DNA of 41,056 bases. Source: Protostelium mycophagum. Taxonomy: Eukaryota; Evosea; Variosea; Protosteliida; Protosteliaceae. A program made the position numbers and the translations under genes. Within the stretch, counting starts at the first letter, position 1, and each line of letters begins with the position of its first letter. The notes beneath the pieces were generated by a model. The model was given only the letters and a program-made list of their open reading frames with translations, had not been told where the DNA came from and did no database searches. Positions 26,023-36,310 of this stretch are shown piece after piece. The stretch lies in NCBI GenBank assembly GCA_002081555.1, contig MZNV01000360.1, positions 1-41,056 of the forward strand, read 5' to 3'.

Positions 26023-26186
26023 AGAGGGAGGAACGACAAAACGGAAGAGTGACCTGTTATAAATTGTATATTTGTGGGTTTGCAGGTGCCAAATTTGGTG
26101 TTATTGCACGTTTTATTTTGCGTTTCTCGGACAGTCCGAACCCAAGTCCGAAATCCTAATCTCAAATCGTGAGCGATTCTTTCCAA

Positions 26187-27743
26187 ATGCGGTCGATATC
26201 AATCGTAATCCTCTTATCTTCAATTCTCACAGCAGCTCTTTATAAGAATGTGATCATCTCATTTTGGAACACCGACTTAGCGAAAGAGTATTTGAGACTC
26301 GATGAGATACCACAATCGTATCTCTCTTGCAGAAGTGGAACTCTTTATGATGACAAATCATGCCGGCAAACGTGAGTCAGGGCGATTGAATGAAAATACG
26401 AGCTTTTTAGGTGCCAAGCCTCTGCCCTAAAAACTGTCCACAACCGCAAACGATCAGATCTTCTCTCAGAAGAAATTTCCTGCCACCAATGCCCTCATCA
26501 TGGAAAAAGAAGAGATCCTCTCTTCGGTTTTGTGGAGGAACAGCATCTTTTATGGCTCTCCTTGAATATAACACAGGAAGAAGTAAGGATGCTATATTAT
26601 ATCTATATTCTGTCATAATAAATCAAGACAGAGCCAAAGTGAGACAGAAGTTGTCCAAGGTAGGCAGGATTATGTGCTTAACAGTGACATCCTGTAGAGG
26701 GCACAAAGGGAAGAAGCTGGGGTAAGATATTGGATGCTGGAACAGGGGCATATTCCTTCAAATGGCTCAGGTATCTAGAGAGATGATATAATTATATAGA
26801 GATGGTATTATTATATATAGATGATATTATATTATATATAAAATAAAGAAGATATATAATAAGAGTAGATGGTACCCCTCAGAGACAGTTGTGGGAGTGA
26901 CAGCAAGTAAAGAGATGCAGCAGATTGTACAGAAGCAAGCGTTGGGTTATATTAGGTGATATAGGGATGGTTATGGATAAGATGATTCATATCTTTAGAG
27001 GGTCAGACGAGATTATAGTTGGTAATTGGAATGATGCAGAGGGTATTAAAGAGTTGAATGGGACCAAATATGATGTGGTTCTAGCTGATTATCTGATCGG
27101 TGCCATGGAGGCTTTCTCTCCTTTTGCCCAAGAATCATTTTTCCAAAAGGTTGCTAAGATTTATTTCAACACATCTTGATGATGTTAGATCAAGCCACAT
27201 GTGAAATCTAGAATATATCTAGTTGGTATGGAGCCGTACGGGGTACCCAATGATGATAAGACGGGTATCTATTCCCAGAGGGAAGATAGAGGAGGAGAAG
27301 TGCTGTCTAGTGAGATTGTCATGAACATAATGAGACTCAGAGATGTCATCATTATGCTTACTGGAGAGAGATATTACAGGTATCACTGTCTTCATATATT
27401 TAATATATATTTATCTTTATGTGTACAGGGAATACCCAGTGGAATGGGTGGTGGAGGCAATGAAGAGAAGTGGATTTGTTATAGACGAGGTCCGATTATT
27501 TCCCATCAACTGGGGTAAAAAAGCACTCATCGGGCAATTGGATCTGTGTGACAGCAAATTGTCACATTACGCCAAGAAAAAATTTGCAGTGACGGAAGAC
27601 GCAACGGAAAGATTGATTACTGAGATGAGGCTTCAAATTCAAAATCTCAGAAATCTATTACAGGTTGGACATCATAAACCAGAATTTTATGTTTATTTAA
27701 GGTGTTGAAAAATAATTTGCCAGTAAGGGAGGGCATCCACTGA
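26187..27743 (+). CDS. Signal-anchored SAM-dependent methyltransferase, unassigned
   Basis: This is a predicted class I S-adenosylmethionine methyltransferase of about 400 residues with an N-terminal hydrophobic signal or anchor (MRSISIVILLSSILTAAL), so it may act in the secretory pathway. The ATG at 26187 was chosen; the frame is open further upstream only through a GTG. Splicing joins exon 1 (ends 26371) to 26458 and brings motif I into frame as KILDAGTGAYSFKWL (about 26728-26774). Later come acidic WNDAEG, motif-II-like YDVVLADYLIGAMEAF, then YLVGMEPYG and REYPVEWVVEAMKRSGF, a typical late strand and helix. A short basic helical tail ends at TGA 27741-27743. It is not METTL9: its sequence around motif I differs. 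Substrate is unknown. One intron (26775-26871) is extremely AT-rich. An AATAAA-like site lies near 27823. Confidence 0.72.
26775..26871 (+). other. Very AT-rich intron with degenerate repeats
   Basis: This intron of the methyltransferase gene runs from GTATCTAG to the AG before ATGG. It is made mostly of TATATA and GATGATAT/GATGGTAT words in loose tandem, unlike the compact introns around it. It is longer than neighbouring introns (about 97 nt). Confidence 0.65.
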
Positions 27744-27939
27744 AAGTAAACAGAAGAGCAAATTGATAGAAGAATTTGGATCATGTTTTGGAATGGACTG
27801 GGCAATCGCAGCGCATCTCCCACAAGAATAAAACTGATGCATTGGAGAATTAGAAATTTCTACATTTTTCAGTTCGTTGTAGTGAAGCGTGTTTACGGAA
27901 TTTGAAATTGGACATTCCAAATCACATCCTCCACGCAGC

Positions 27940-30505
27940 ATGTGAGCGTGATTTATTTTTGACGCTGGATTAATTCTTCTAGGGATCCTTCAAAATTCCT
28001 CCTACCCCAAGAGTCCGTACTTTTTAAGGCGCCAGTGCGTTTGCAGAGGGATGATGGCATGCTCTTTGTAACTCCACTCAAAGTCTTGTACATAAAGACA
28101 GGTTGGTCCACAAACAAAAATCCTTTTGAAGAGAACATTTGTTGAAATGAATTAGGTGTGGTTGGGGAGCCCAAACCAGAAATATTCAACATCAGGGATT
28201 TGAAATGTTGGTGATGCGGTTATCAGAACACTTCTGAACAAATGACAGTGTTGCAAGTGAGTAAAGCAACGAGCAGCACAGCAAAGCCGTTGTTGAAAAT
28301 GGGACGTGATGTGAAGAACCCATCCACAGCAGCAACATTCGAATTTATTTCTATCTCCGCCGCAGATCCAAAGGTATTAAGCTGAAAAGATCATTTTTCT
28401 GAAGGATTACAGCTCGGTTGGAAGGAAAGAGATAAAGCTATGGAGCTTATCTCAAAGGGCACTGCTCCGCAAGAGAGGTCAGCTAGTCTTATATTTATCC
28501 ATACAAATACGCATTCTATACACGCTCCTTTCTGTATCATTATTTCAGTTTGTACAGCAATCAACCTGAGATTACAATATCATTGACAAGACTGACACCC
28601 ATAGCGTAAAGCAATCCGCTGCAGCGAAAGTAAATCCTCAGAATAGTAATAGAGTAAACAATAATACAGAGAAAATCGAAGAAAAAAAGGAGAGTGAGAG
28701 TTCTATTATGTTAAGAAGAGAGAACGAACAGAGGTCGGTATACTTTTGCAGGATACTATTATTATACTATTATTATACTATTCTATTATTGAACGATTAC
28801 AGGTCTTATTTATTAGCAACAAATCCAGAGTTGAAGAGTCTACATCAACAATTAGTTGGAGGAAAAGTGATTACTGACGCTGAATTTTGGGACAGCAGAA
28901 AGGTGAGGTCTTTAATCATTAAATTACAGTGGAATGATGATCATATATAGAATATGATTCAAACTGAGATGAATCGATCAAACAATCAAGCAACAGGGTT
29001 ACCAAGCGCATTGCTACAGGACATGAGACCGAAAACAAATTCAGAGGACACACAACAAATACAGCTCAATGCCACCATCATCCATCAAATCTTTAAAGAA
29101 ACTCCGGCCGTGGAGAGGTTATTTAGAGAAAAAGTTCCACATGAGGTCTTTACAACTCATCTTCATTTATACATCAGAATCTCCCAAACAGATTATAGTT
29201 CGCGAAAAGAGAAGTGAACTAAATGTATGGCAGATGTCAGAGAAGGATTTTTGGACGAGGTATTTTGAGTCACTCCAATTCCACAGAGAAAAACGAGTTA
29301 CCTCCGTCTTGGCCAATAAAGAAGAAAATCCTTTCACTAAAGTGGTGGAGCAACAGCAAGCAGAAGATTCACAGAACAATTTATTTGATAAGAAAATAAC
29401 TCACATGGATTTGGCTGTCGATATCAGTGCGAACGACGAGCAAGGCATTGAGGTAGATATATTTATTCTCTTCTGTCCTCTCAAAATCAAATACAACCTG
29501 AATCTTCTGCAAATATGTATATATTTCGCTAAATCTGGACAGAATTACGGTATTAGAAGAGAGATCAGACCGAAATCCACAGATCCAAAGGCGAAGCCAG
29601 CTCTCCCAATGATCAGGAGGTTCAATAGGCACGCTCAGCTCGTTCTTGAGGGGTACACACATCATCGATAAAGATAAAAATTGATATATTTAGGTCAGCA
29701 CCGAAGAAAAGTCGTATGGGGGAGGATCACAATGATCACACGAGGATAGATGATTTGGATGAAGACAGCAGACAGGACTTTGTCCCTTTGAATATCAAGG
29801 ACACTTCCGTTTACTTTTCAAAGAATGAACGCATCGGTGTGGACAGAGATGTAGGAATTTGTTCTCCATATTTTATTTTTTCTGTTGAAACAGATTTAAC
29901 GGCGGATATAGGAAGTGAGGAATTTTGTTGAGACATATTCAATGGAGCTTGAGAGGTGGAGACCTGATTACAAGAGAAGTGATATTCCCTCAAATATGGC
30001 CATCAATATATTATCAGAGGTATGAATTTCTAAGAACAGAAAAGCAAAAGGAGCTTGAACTAAAATATGTAGGTGTGTAATCCTGCTATCAATACGCAAA
30101 ATTTGAACAAAGACAATAGCAACCTCTCAGGTATGAATTATAGAATGTCATTTATAACATTTGACAGAATCCCTCAACTTCCCATCACCACACAAGGAGA
30201 AGCTGTTATCTTACTTTCTCACGTCGACAGAGCTGCTCAGACATTTCTGGGCGTGTTTCCCTGTGACAAACCCTGACAGAGAAGTGAGAATTGCCGCTTC
30301 TGTGAATAAATTGTATGAAGAGGTTAAGACATACCGAGATGGGTGAGGGCCAGATTTCGCGGATAATTCGAAACATCTAAAGCTTGACAGACTACCCGCT
30401 GATATGAGAAGACACTTATCTTCCTTTTTATCTTCGATCACATCTTGTCTTGAAAAGGCAATAGAGAGAGACCAGAAATATCATCAACAAAAGAAAAGGC
30501 CATGA
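27940..30505 (+). CDS. GTF2H1: TFIIH core subunit p62 (GTF2H1/TFB1-like)
   Basis: This subunit of the general transcription and nucleotide-excision-repair factor TFIIH binds partner proteins in the nucleus. The N-terminus fits a PH domain: MDPSKFLLPQESVLFKAPV, then LQRDDGMLFVTP, then GEPKPEIFNIRDLK and ATFEFISIS. Two BSD domains follow: LATNPELKSLHQQLVGGK with DAEFWDSR (about 28805-28900), and ETPAVERLFREKVPHE joined to MSEKDFWTRYFESLQFHREK (about 29098-29295). A nuclear linker contains IRRFNRHAQLVLEG. The C-terminal helical domain has TELLRHFWACFPVTNP, typical of animal p62. The start codon is predicted to be split by an intron: AT at 27940-27941, intron 27942-27982, then G at 27983. Other fitted introns are 28102-28155 and 28207-28248. 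The linker after the PH domain (28480-28680) is less certain. The stop is at 30503-30505. Confidence 0.9.
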
Positions 30506-30677
30506 AGTTGAAGTTGTACTGGATTGTGACCCGATTAGGCAGGATATTGCGCAGAAGCATAAAATTCAGTTTGTGTTGAATAAAAAAGAAAAATAATTCA
30601 CTCCATCATCACGTAAATGCACCCCAAAACAACGCGAAAGTGACCAGAGGAGATGATCATTTCCACTCCCCAGCAAT

Positions 30678-31238
30678 ATGTGGAAGTTATGTTTATTGTC
30701 CCTCTACTTGCTGATTTCTGCAAATGAATTAGTATCTCCAGCAGAAGACATTCAAATGAAGAGGAGTTCGCGAGATTTGGTGTTGGTCAGTTGGAAGCCT
30801 GGCTCTTTGAAATGCGAGGATGTGGAGACTACATTCAAACGTTGGGACATTTTATTGCACGATGGGCATGAAATGGCCCCTTGCAAAGTGAGCTCGCTTT
30901 CGCACTCTTCCATCAATTTTGATCAAAGCAGTTTCTGAATAGCAGTCTTGATTTTCCTTCTGCTCGATGCAGAGCTGGGATTGAATCAAGCTGGAGGGCT
31001 TCTGTGTGGCTGAGGTGCAAGAATGATCAAGTTGAAGGGGAGCCTGGCCAAGCTGAATTATTGGGAGAGTCCCAAGAAGAGGTGAAGTTGGTCTTTTCTC
31101 CAGTAACCACACCTATTGTGGTTACTTTGTTGAATATTTTTGATTGAAGGTCACAGGTGGATGGACCACCAGAATATCAAGAGGAGGTGAGTTTTATTAT
31201 TAGTATCATTGTAATGGTCGCAGGAACAAGAACTCTAA
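30678..31238 (+). CDS. Small secreted/ER protein, unknown
   Basis: The ATG at 30678 starts a clear signal peptide (MWKLCLLSLYLLISANEL). Exon 1 ends at AAA|GTGAGC near 30888 and joins TTTCTGAAT after CAG. Two more fitted introns (31103-31156 and 31187-31223) give a C-terminus VDGPPEYQEEEQEL and a protein of roughly 150 residues. The mature part has four cysteines: in LKCEDV, APCK, SARCRAG and WLRCKND. The pattern of WRASVWLRC followed by charged residues loosely recalls mannose-6-phosphate-receptor-homology folds; this is a weak guess. If the second intron is retained, the protein ends instead in a hydrophobic tail at TGA 31143-31145. It is 172 bp after GTF2H1 on the same strand. Confidence 0.5.
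31102..31126 (+). promoter_or_regulatory. 10-bp hairpin covering a splice donor
   Basis: AGTAACCACA (31102-31111) and TGTGGTTACT (31117-31126) are perfect complements around a 5-base loop CCTAT. The predicted donor GTAACC of the small secreted gene starts at 31103, inside the stem. In RNA the hairpin could hide the donor and favour retention of the intron. Confidence 0.55.
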
Positions 31239-32071
31239 GTGTAATATTTTAAAATATACATCAAGTTGTGAGAAAGATTGTACGAACATTCGCTTCAATT
31301 TTTCTGTTTCAACATATGTTTTCACAAGAAGACCACCAATCGAAGTCGCCTTGCCACGCTTTCACGAAAGTTAATGAAGGTGAGGAATTACCACCACGAA
31401 TGTCGTCTGTACAGCACCTGATCCAGCAGAGTTCGCAGTGCTCGGAATACTTTTTCGCGTTTTAAAGTGAATCTGCTGAAACAAGACATTTCGGTTGCCT
31501 TGGCTTCACAATGTCAATTTCTTGATATGGTCATCACCATTTAAAATAAATGAATTTCTCCAAACTTCTGCGAGATTTCCATAAGAATTTTGAGCGATCA
31601 TCAGTTTTCGCCCTTAGTATCAAAATTTCGGGAGTAACATCAGAATCAAAATAAATATAATAGGTATGGAAACATAAACAAGCAAACAGAAAGAAGAAGA
31701 ACCCGAAACCAAGATGAAGCAGTAACCACCTCTGGCTGAGATCCAATTTCGAGTGGCGACACCTCTTAACGAGCTGCCCACAGTTAGAGATCAAGCGTGA
31801 GAGGCTGTGTTCTGTTATTCTGTAATACACCACCAACACTCTGAACCGTCGCACCTTAAGTTACCGACTGAAGACTTTTAATAACTCAATGAAGACACCG
31901 TATCGGCTTGTCTTGATCTCATTTTTCCACAATGTGACGAGTTGGCACTTCAAAACACAACAGAAAATATGGGAAGCAGGAAATCACTAAAATTAATTTC
32001 CGAACCATTGGAGCTGAAATATGTCTTCAATTACAGCCCTTTTAAAGAGGAAGTTTGATGTTTGATTTATT
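31239..32071. other. Intergenic region between converging genes
   Basis: Here a plus-strand gene (ending 31238) and a minus-strand gene (ending 32072) converge. Only short open frames without recognisable domains are present. I see no exon, RNA gene or repeat that I can support. An ATTAAA/AATAAA-type signal for the minus gene is possible just below 32070, since the minus strand reads AATAAATCAAAC there. Confidence 0.5.
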
Positions 32072-34005
32072 CTACAGATCTTGTGCAACTTGATGATTAT
32101 TGATGTCTCCCTCTACTTCAGTCCCATCTACTTTTTTTTCAGAGTGGTCTTTTTTTACCATTATGAGGTCGCTGAGGATCCTCTGTTCGGTGGGTGTGAG
32201 ACCCCTCTGTCTCCTGTTGCTGTACCAGTTTCTGACCTTCACACGTCATATGATATAAAGCATTTCGGATTCCCCCACCTTGTCGATGGACAATCCCGTT
32301 TCTTTTGCTATTCTTAGCTTTTCTTGGTTTGAGGGGCTTGAGTTGTGATAGAAGGCCATGAGAAGAGAGACATTAATGTCTTTCTGTGTCAATTTTTTTT
32401 CTATTTCACAATCCTTCTTTTTCTCCTGCGACATGAGAAAATCTGGAAATCTCCGGAATGGAGGAGATTATTCGAGGAAATGGACCAGAAAAATTCGCAA
32501 GAAAATCCGAGGAAATTCGGAGAAATATGCGCAGAGCTCGCGCAAAGTGGTTACCTTCTCTACAATGATCCCGAGTTTCTTCTTCAAGGCATGGAGGTGA
32601 CTGCTGATCACCGCACTATTACATCCTGTGAGCTTCTGTATCTTCGCTCTATCTGCTCCTGTCAATATCTTCTCTTCGTGGTCATCCTTAAGCCATCTGT
32701 CAATCAGTTTGTCCAACAGCTGTGTGTTGCCTCTGCTCTTCTTTTTTTGTTGTTCCTCTGGTGTTTGTTCATATCTGGATATTTAAATTTTTTCTCTGGC
32801 GGGAATCACTTACGCCTGGTCGACTGCCTCGAAGCAGTTGTCACGATATTTCAAAGGTTTGAAGATCTCTCTGGGTTCTCTCTTACCCCCCATAATTTGT
32901 TCATCTTGCTGGACATCTAATGCCTCAGAAATGATCTCGATGATGTCTTCTGAAGCTTCTATCTGTTTTGCCAAATCCAATGCCGTCCTTCCTGTTTGTT
33001 TTAATAATATAAAATACAAAAATACAGACCTGAAGCATCTTGGATGGATAGGTCAATAAGAGGGTGGTTGTAGATGCACTGTACAATATCTACAATCCCT
33101 ACACGAATGGCCAGGTGAAGGAGGGTCTCTTCTCTCGCGCCATGCCTCTCATTGATGTCAAAGTCTGGAAATTCTGGATCTAAGATTGAGCTCTTCGGTG
33201 AGTCAGAGCTGAGCAAGTCCTCCACTACAATGCTTTCTAAAAAAAGATCAGCAAAGAGTCATGAACCTGGGACATACCCAACAGAACCTGCGCAGATTCC
33301 CCAAATAAAGCTTCTCCGCTGATGGACAATGGATCTTCTTTCTCATTCTTTCTAGCCTCTGAATAGCCAGGCATTGCGTTTAAAAATGATCGAAGAGTGC
33401 AGAGATCGTTAAAACCGGGGTCCAACTTTCTTCTGGCGTAAAAGTCCTCAAAAGCACTGTAGAATTTGCTGCACCTGTGCGTGTCAGAAAAACATGTTGA
33501 TTGGCAGCCTACGATGAAGAGGGAGGTGGACGGTCCCGCTTCTTGAATTTCTTTGCTGTGGGGGAACTTGAGGAGGTATTGGACCTCTTCCTCTTCCAGG
33601 AAAATGACAAGACTTGATAGGAGGAAGGAGGAAGTTCTAACCAAGAAGTTCGTGGCTGTGTAGTGATCGATCTGGGTGGCGTAATCACGAAGGAATGTTT
33701 CAACACCTCAGTTTTACCAGAGTCCGAACAAGCAACGCTGATTTGATCTTTGTGGCACATGATCGAGTGTGTAATGCCTGCTTCAGTAAGTACAATGTTT
33801 AAAAACGATGCGATTTAATTCAATTACCTTTGAGTTGTGGTAAGATGATGATAAATTCATCGCTTGTGCTGTGGATCAAGTGCCATTTTGTTGTACCATC
33901 GTTGGTGTCATGGTTGGCAGCAATAATATCAATCAGTCTTCCATGAAATGTCTCGAGTGAAGAACGGGTAGAAGGTTCTTCTATTGGGGTTGTATCCTGA
34001 TCCAT
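32072..34005 (-). CDS. Ankyrin-repeat homeodomain protein (two HD-like domains)
   Basis: This is probably a nuclear DNA-binding regulator of about 540 residues. The ATG is at 34005 (MDQDTTPIEEPST). Eight exons can be joined cleanly. An N-terminal region of unknown fold is followed by a basic, nuclear-localisation-like run (WKRKRSNTSS, AKKFKKRDRPPP). Two ankyrin repeats come next: ETLLHLAIRVGIVDIVQ and, after a phase-1 intron, SGRTALDLAKQIEASED. A first helical DNA-binding-like segment then runs from TQLLDKLIDRWLKDD to AVISSHLHALKKKLG (about 32730-32580). A clear homeodomain follows, with LLMAFYHNSSPSNQEKL, IAKETGLSIDK and recognition helix VRNWYSNRRQRG (completed across an intron near 32241-32283). 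Trp48, Asn51 and Arg53 of the homeodomain are present; Phe49 is Tyr. The helix resembles SIX-type or other divergent classes. The C-terminal tail is acidic and basic, with stop at 32072-32074. The promoter is only 83 bp. Confidence 0.75.
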
Positions 34006-34088
34006 TTTGGGATTGAAAAGCTTGCGAAACGGCCGTTTGTTTTTTATTCTACGGACAACGGCCCAACTACAACGGCCAGCAGAAAGTT
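34006..34088 (-). promoter_or_regulatory. Compact promoter between F-box and ankyrin-homeodomain genes
   Basis: Only 83 bp lie between the F-box gene stop and the ankyrin-homeodomain start. The region has a perfect 12-bp palindrome AAACGGCCGTTT (34027-34038), further ACGGCC words, and one copy of a 16-bp direct repeat whose second copy overlaps the upstream gene's stop codon. These are candidate transcription-factor sites; no factor is assigned. Confidence 0.5.
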
Positions 34089-34102
34089 TTATTCTACGGA
34101 CA
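34042..34102. repeat. 16-bp direct repeat pair
   Basis: TTTTATTCTACGGACA occurs exactly at 34042-34057 and again at 34087-34102, 45 bp apart. The second copy spans the stop codon of the F-box gene (34089-34091). The unit between them also carries AACGGCC twice. Confidence 0.75.
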
Positions 34103-36310
34103 GACCGGACAGGTGAATCACGGTACAATCCAAAAATGAAGCGATAGCCTCATTCTTTGTGAGGATGGAGCCGGGGCACAACCTGGCGAGATTTTTACAG
34201 CTTGCATTCAGGGTTCTCCATTCAGAGTGTAATTTGTACGAGTCTTCAGGCAATTGAGGAATCTGGAAATGTAAGCGAGAATTCTTCACCAGAGTTTTTC
34301 AGGTCGAATGATTTTTGTTTATTTCAAAGTGAATAAAGACTTACGATGATGGTGTGTAACCTCTTTGCACACTTGGACTGGCTCAGTATTGAGATAAATT
34401 CGGACGGAACTGGAAAATCAAATTCTAAATATTCTAACCGCATGAGCCTCGAACAAGTGTACCGTAGCCAATCAGGGCGATTAAACACAGTCTCTCCCTC
34501 CTAGAAAATGAGGAAAACTTCAAAACGCCATAACCACTCACCAGATTGATGATTGAAAGGTTTCGCAACCGAAGGCAATTATCAACAATACCTTCTAATA
34601 CGATTTGTGTCGTGTCTTTGATTCTTATTTTGAGTAGTTGTCTCCCTATCCGGTCCAGAAACCACCTGATACCCTCATCTGTCACCTGCATGTCCCGTGA
34701 GCTTTTCAAGTTTCTGTCAGGAAAAAATATACCCGCCGTGGTTGCTCGGGGATGACAAGTTCAGATAACGATGGCATGGATGTCATGACCTCCAGATGTT
34801 GATCTGTCATTTCGGTGTCAAAAGAAGCCAGATTTGGACACCTGACAGGTGAGTGACATCTTGGCATGACATAGATTACCATTGTATTATTGTGTGCATA
34901 GCTAAGAGGGATAGCTCGTGGATAATTGTCAGATTTACCAACGTGTTGCCAAAGTATGATATCGCATCTGCTAGACTCTGACCCATGTCATGAACCCGAC
35001 TCATCGTACTCTCCAAATTCATCTGCGATATTTCAGATCTACAATCACATCTACAACGATGACTGACATCTTTGATCTCGGCGCCCTCTATTGTTGTCAA
35101 GAACGAGGTCATATTTGATATATCTTCTTTAAGTGTGATACTCCGCAGGTGTCTCACGAGGTGTTCCTTCAATGTTCCTGATGCGTTTGCTATACAGATC
35201 AGTTTTGTTGGAGAATTATTTTATGTACCGTGTGTTGGTAGAGCGTTTCGTTCCAAAGCTGTCATCAGCATTTGGAGTTGGTTGTTTGGTCCGTTTGATA
35301 AATAATGTAAATTGGGAAATTGAGTCGTCAAAACTGAAACGTGCCCCACATAATGCAAAGTGGACCCAAATTTGATCCGAAAGTCTGTCCATTGCTACAA
35401 TTTTCAATCCACGAGAAAAATATGTACAAGAATTTCTTTGTGATAATAACAAACAGTGGCAGACTGGTCACCTCTGTAGCGAGATCTACTGAGTTCTTGG
35501 GCAATTCTATCTCATATAATTTGTTCATATTATGCAGACAATATTCCACAACTCGTTGTAGATTGACTCGCCGGAGTTGTGGAAGACGTAAAGATCTTAT
35601 CTCCGGGCATATCTTCAATATTTCCAAGATATCATCTTCTGTACATGGCTCAAACCACCTCACGCAGAGCCGTTGTAATCGTGGTGTCTTTATGTCATCA
35701 ACATTAAAAAATATGAGTACGATGGCTTACTTGATGCAACAAGGCGAAGACCATGTCTCTGGTCAATATCACATGTGGTGGGTATTTATAATCGACTTCA
35801 AATTCCATCTCTTGGCCCACTGCAGGGCACAATTCTAGCCTCTTCACATGGCTGAGGTACGGAGAAGTGTACAGATAGCTGAGAGCTCTCAATTTCCGGG
35901 GGTCTTTCCTTTTTTTGAAGAGGGGAGAGTTGAGTGGTATCTATTGACGATTCATTCTCCGACCAAAGTATATGAGTCTACACTTTTTGTTGTGGAAGCA
36001 ATCAGCTCATCACGTAATACCATCAACGAAAAGTACGAACTGATTGAACTCACTTCTCGATATGTCAACGACTTCCACAGAAGAGGTGCGTATTGAATGG
36101 TAATCATGTGTTTCCAGTGCTTACACACTCTCGAACAGGACATGAGGTCACTCTTCCTCACAAAAAGGAAGACCTGTTGAGCTTAGGATTTAAAAATGCA
36201 TTTTCTCTTACTTTGCCAAAAATGGTTCTAGATTGAGCTATAAGTTGTTAATAGTGATCAATTTCAATCATTTCACCTTCTTTAGGATCACCACTTCCAC
36301 CTGAGAACAT
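34089..36310 (-). CDS. F-box / leucine-rich-repeat protein (FBXL-like)
   Basis: This is a likely substrate-recognition subunit of an SCF ubiquitin ligase. The ATG at 36310 (MFSGGSGDPK) joins through two short introns of about 38 nt to an F-box core, VFLFVRKSDLMSCSRVCKHW, then MITIQYAPLLWKSLTY. The usual leading LP-x-E of the F-box is not seen, so either the motif is degenerate or the first exons are different. Many exons of leucine-rich-repeat type follow: RLELCPAVGQEM, RSLRLPQLRRVNLQRVVEYC, DEGIRWFLDRIGRQLLKIRI and IVDNCLRLRNLSIINL, in the FBXL pattern of roughly 25-residue repeats. The last exon ends SGLSVE and stops at 34089-34091. It lies divergent to the glycosyltransferase. The target is unknown. 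Confidence 0.72.

Noticed and set aside
27953-28192. Minus-strand 79-codon open frame
   Set aside because: The plus strand encodes the TFIIH p62 PH domain with matching splice sites; the minus frame has no recognisable motif.
28207-28248. In-frame TGA after NIRDLK in GTF2H1, considered as a recoded codon or a break
   Set aside because: A 42-nt intron with GTTGGT donor and TGACAG acceptor removes it and restores the PH-domain frame.
31534-31854. Minus-strand 106-codon open frame in the converging-gene gap
   Set aside because: It shows a hydrophobic run but no conserved motif or splice partner, and chance frames of this size are common here.
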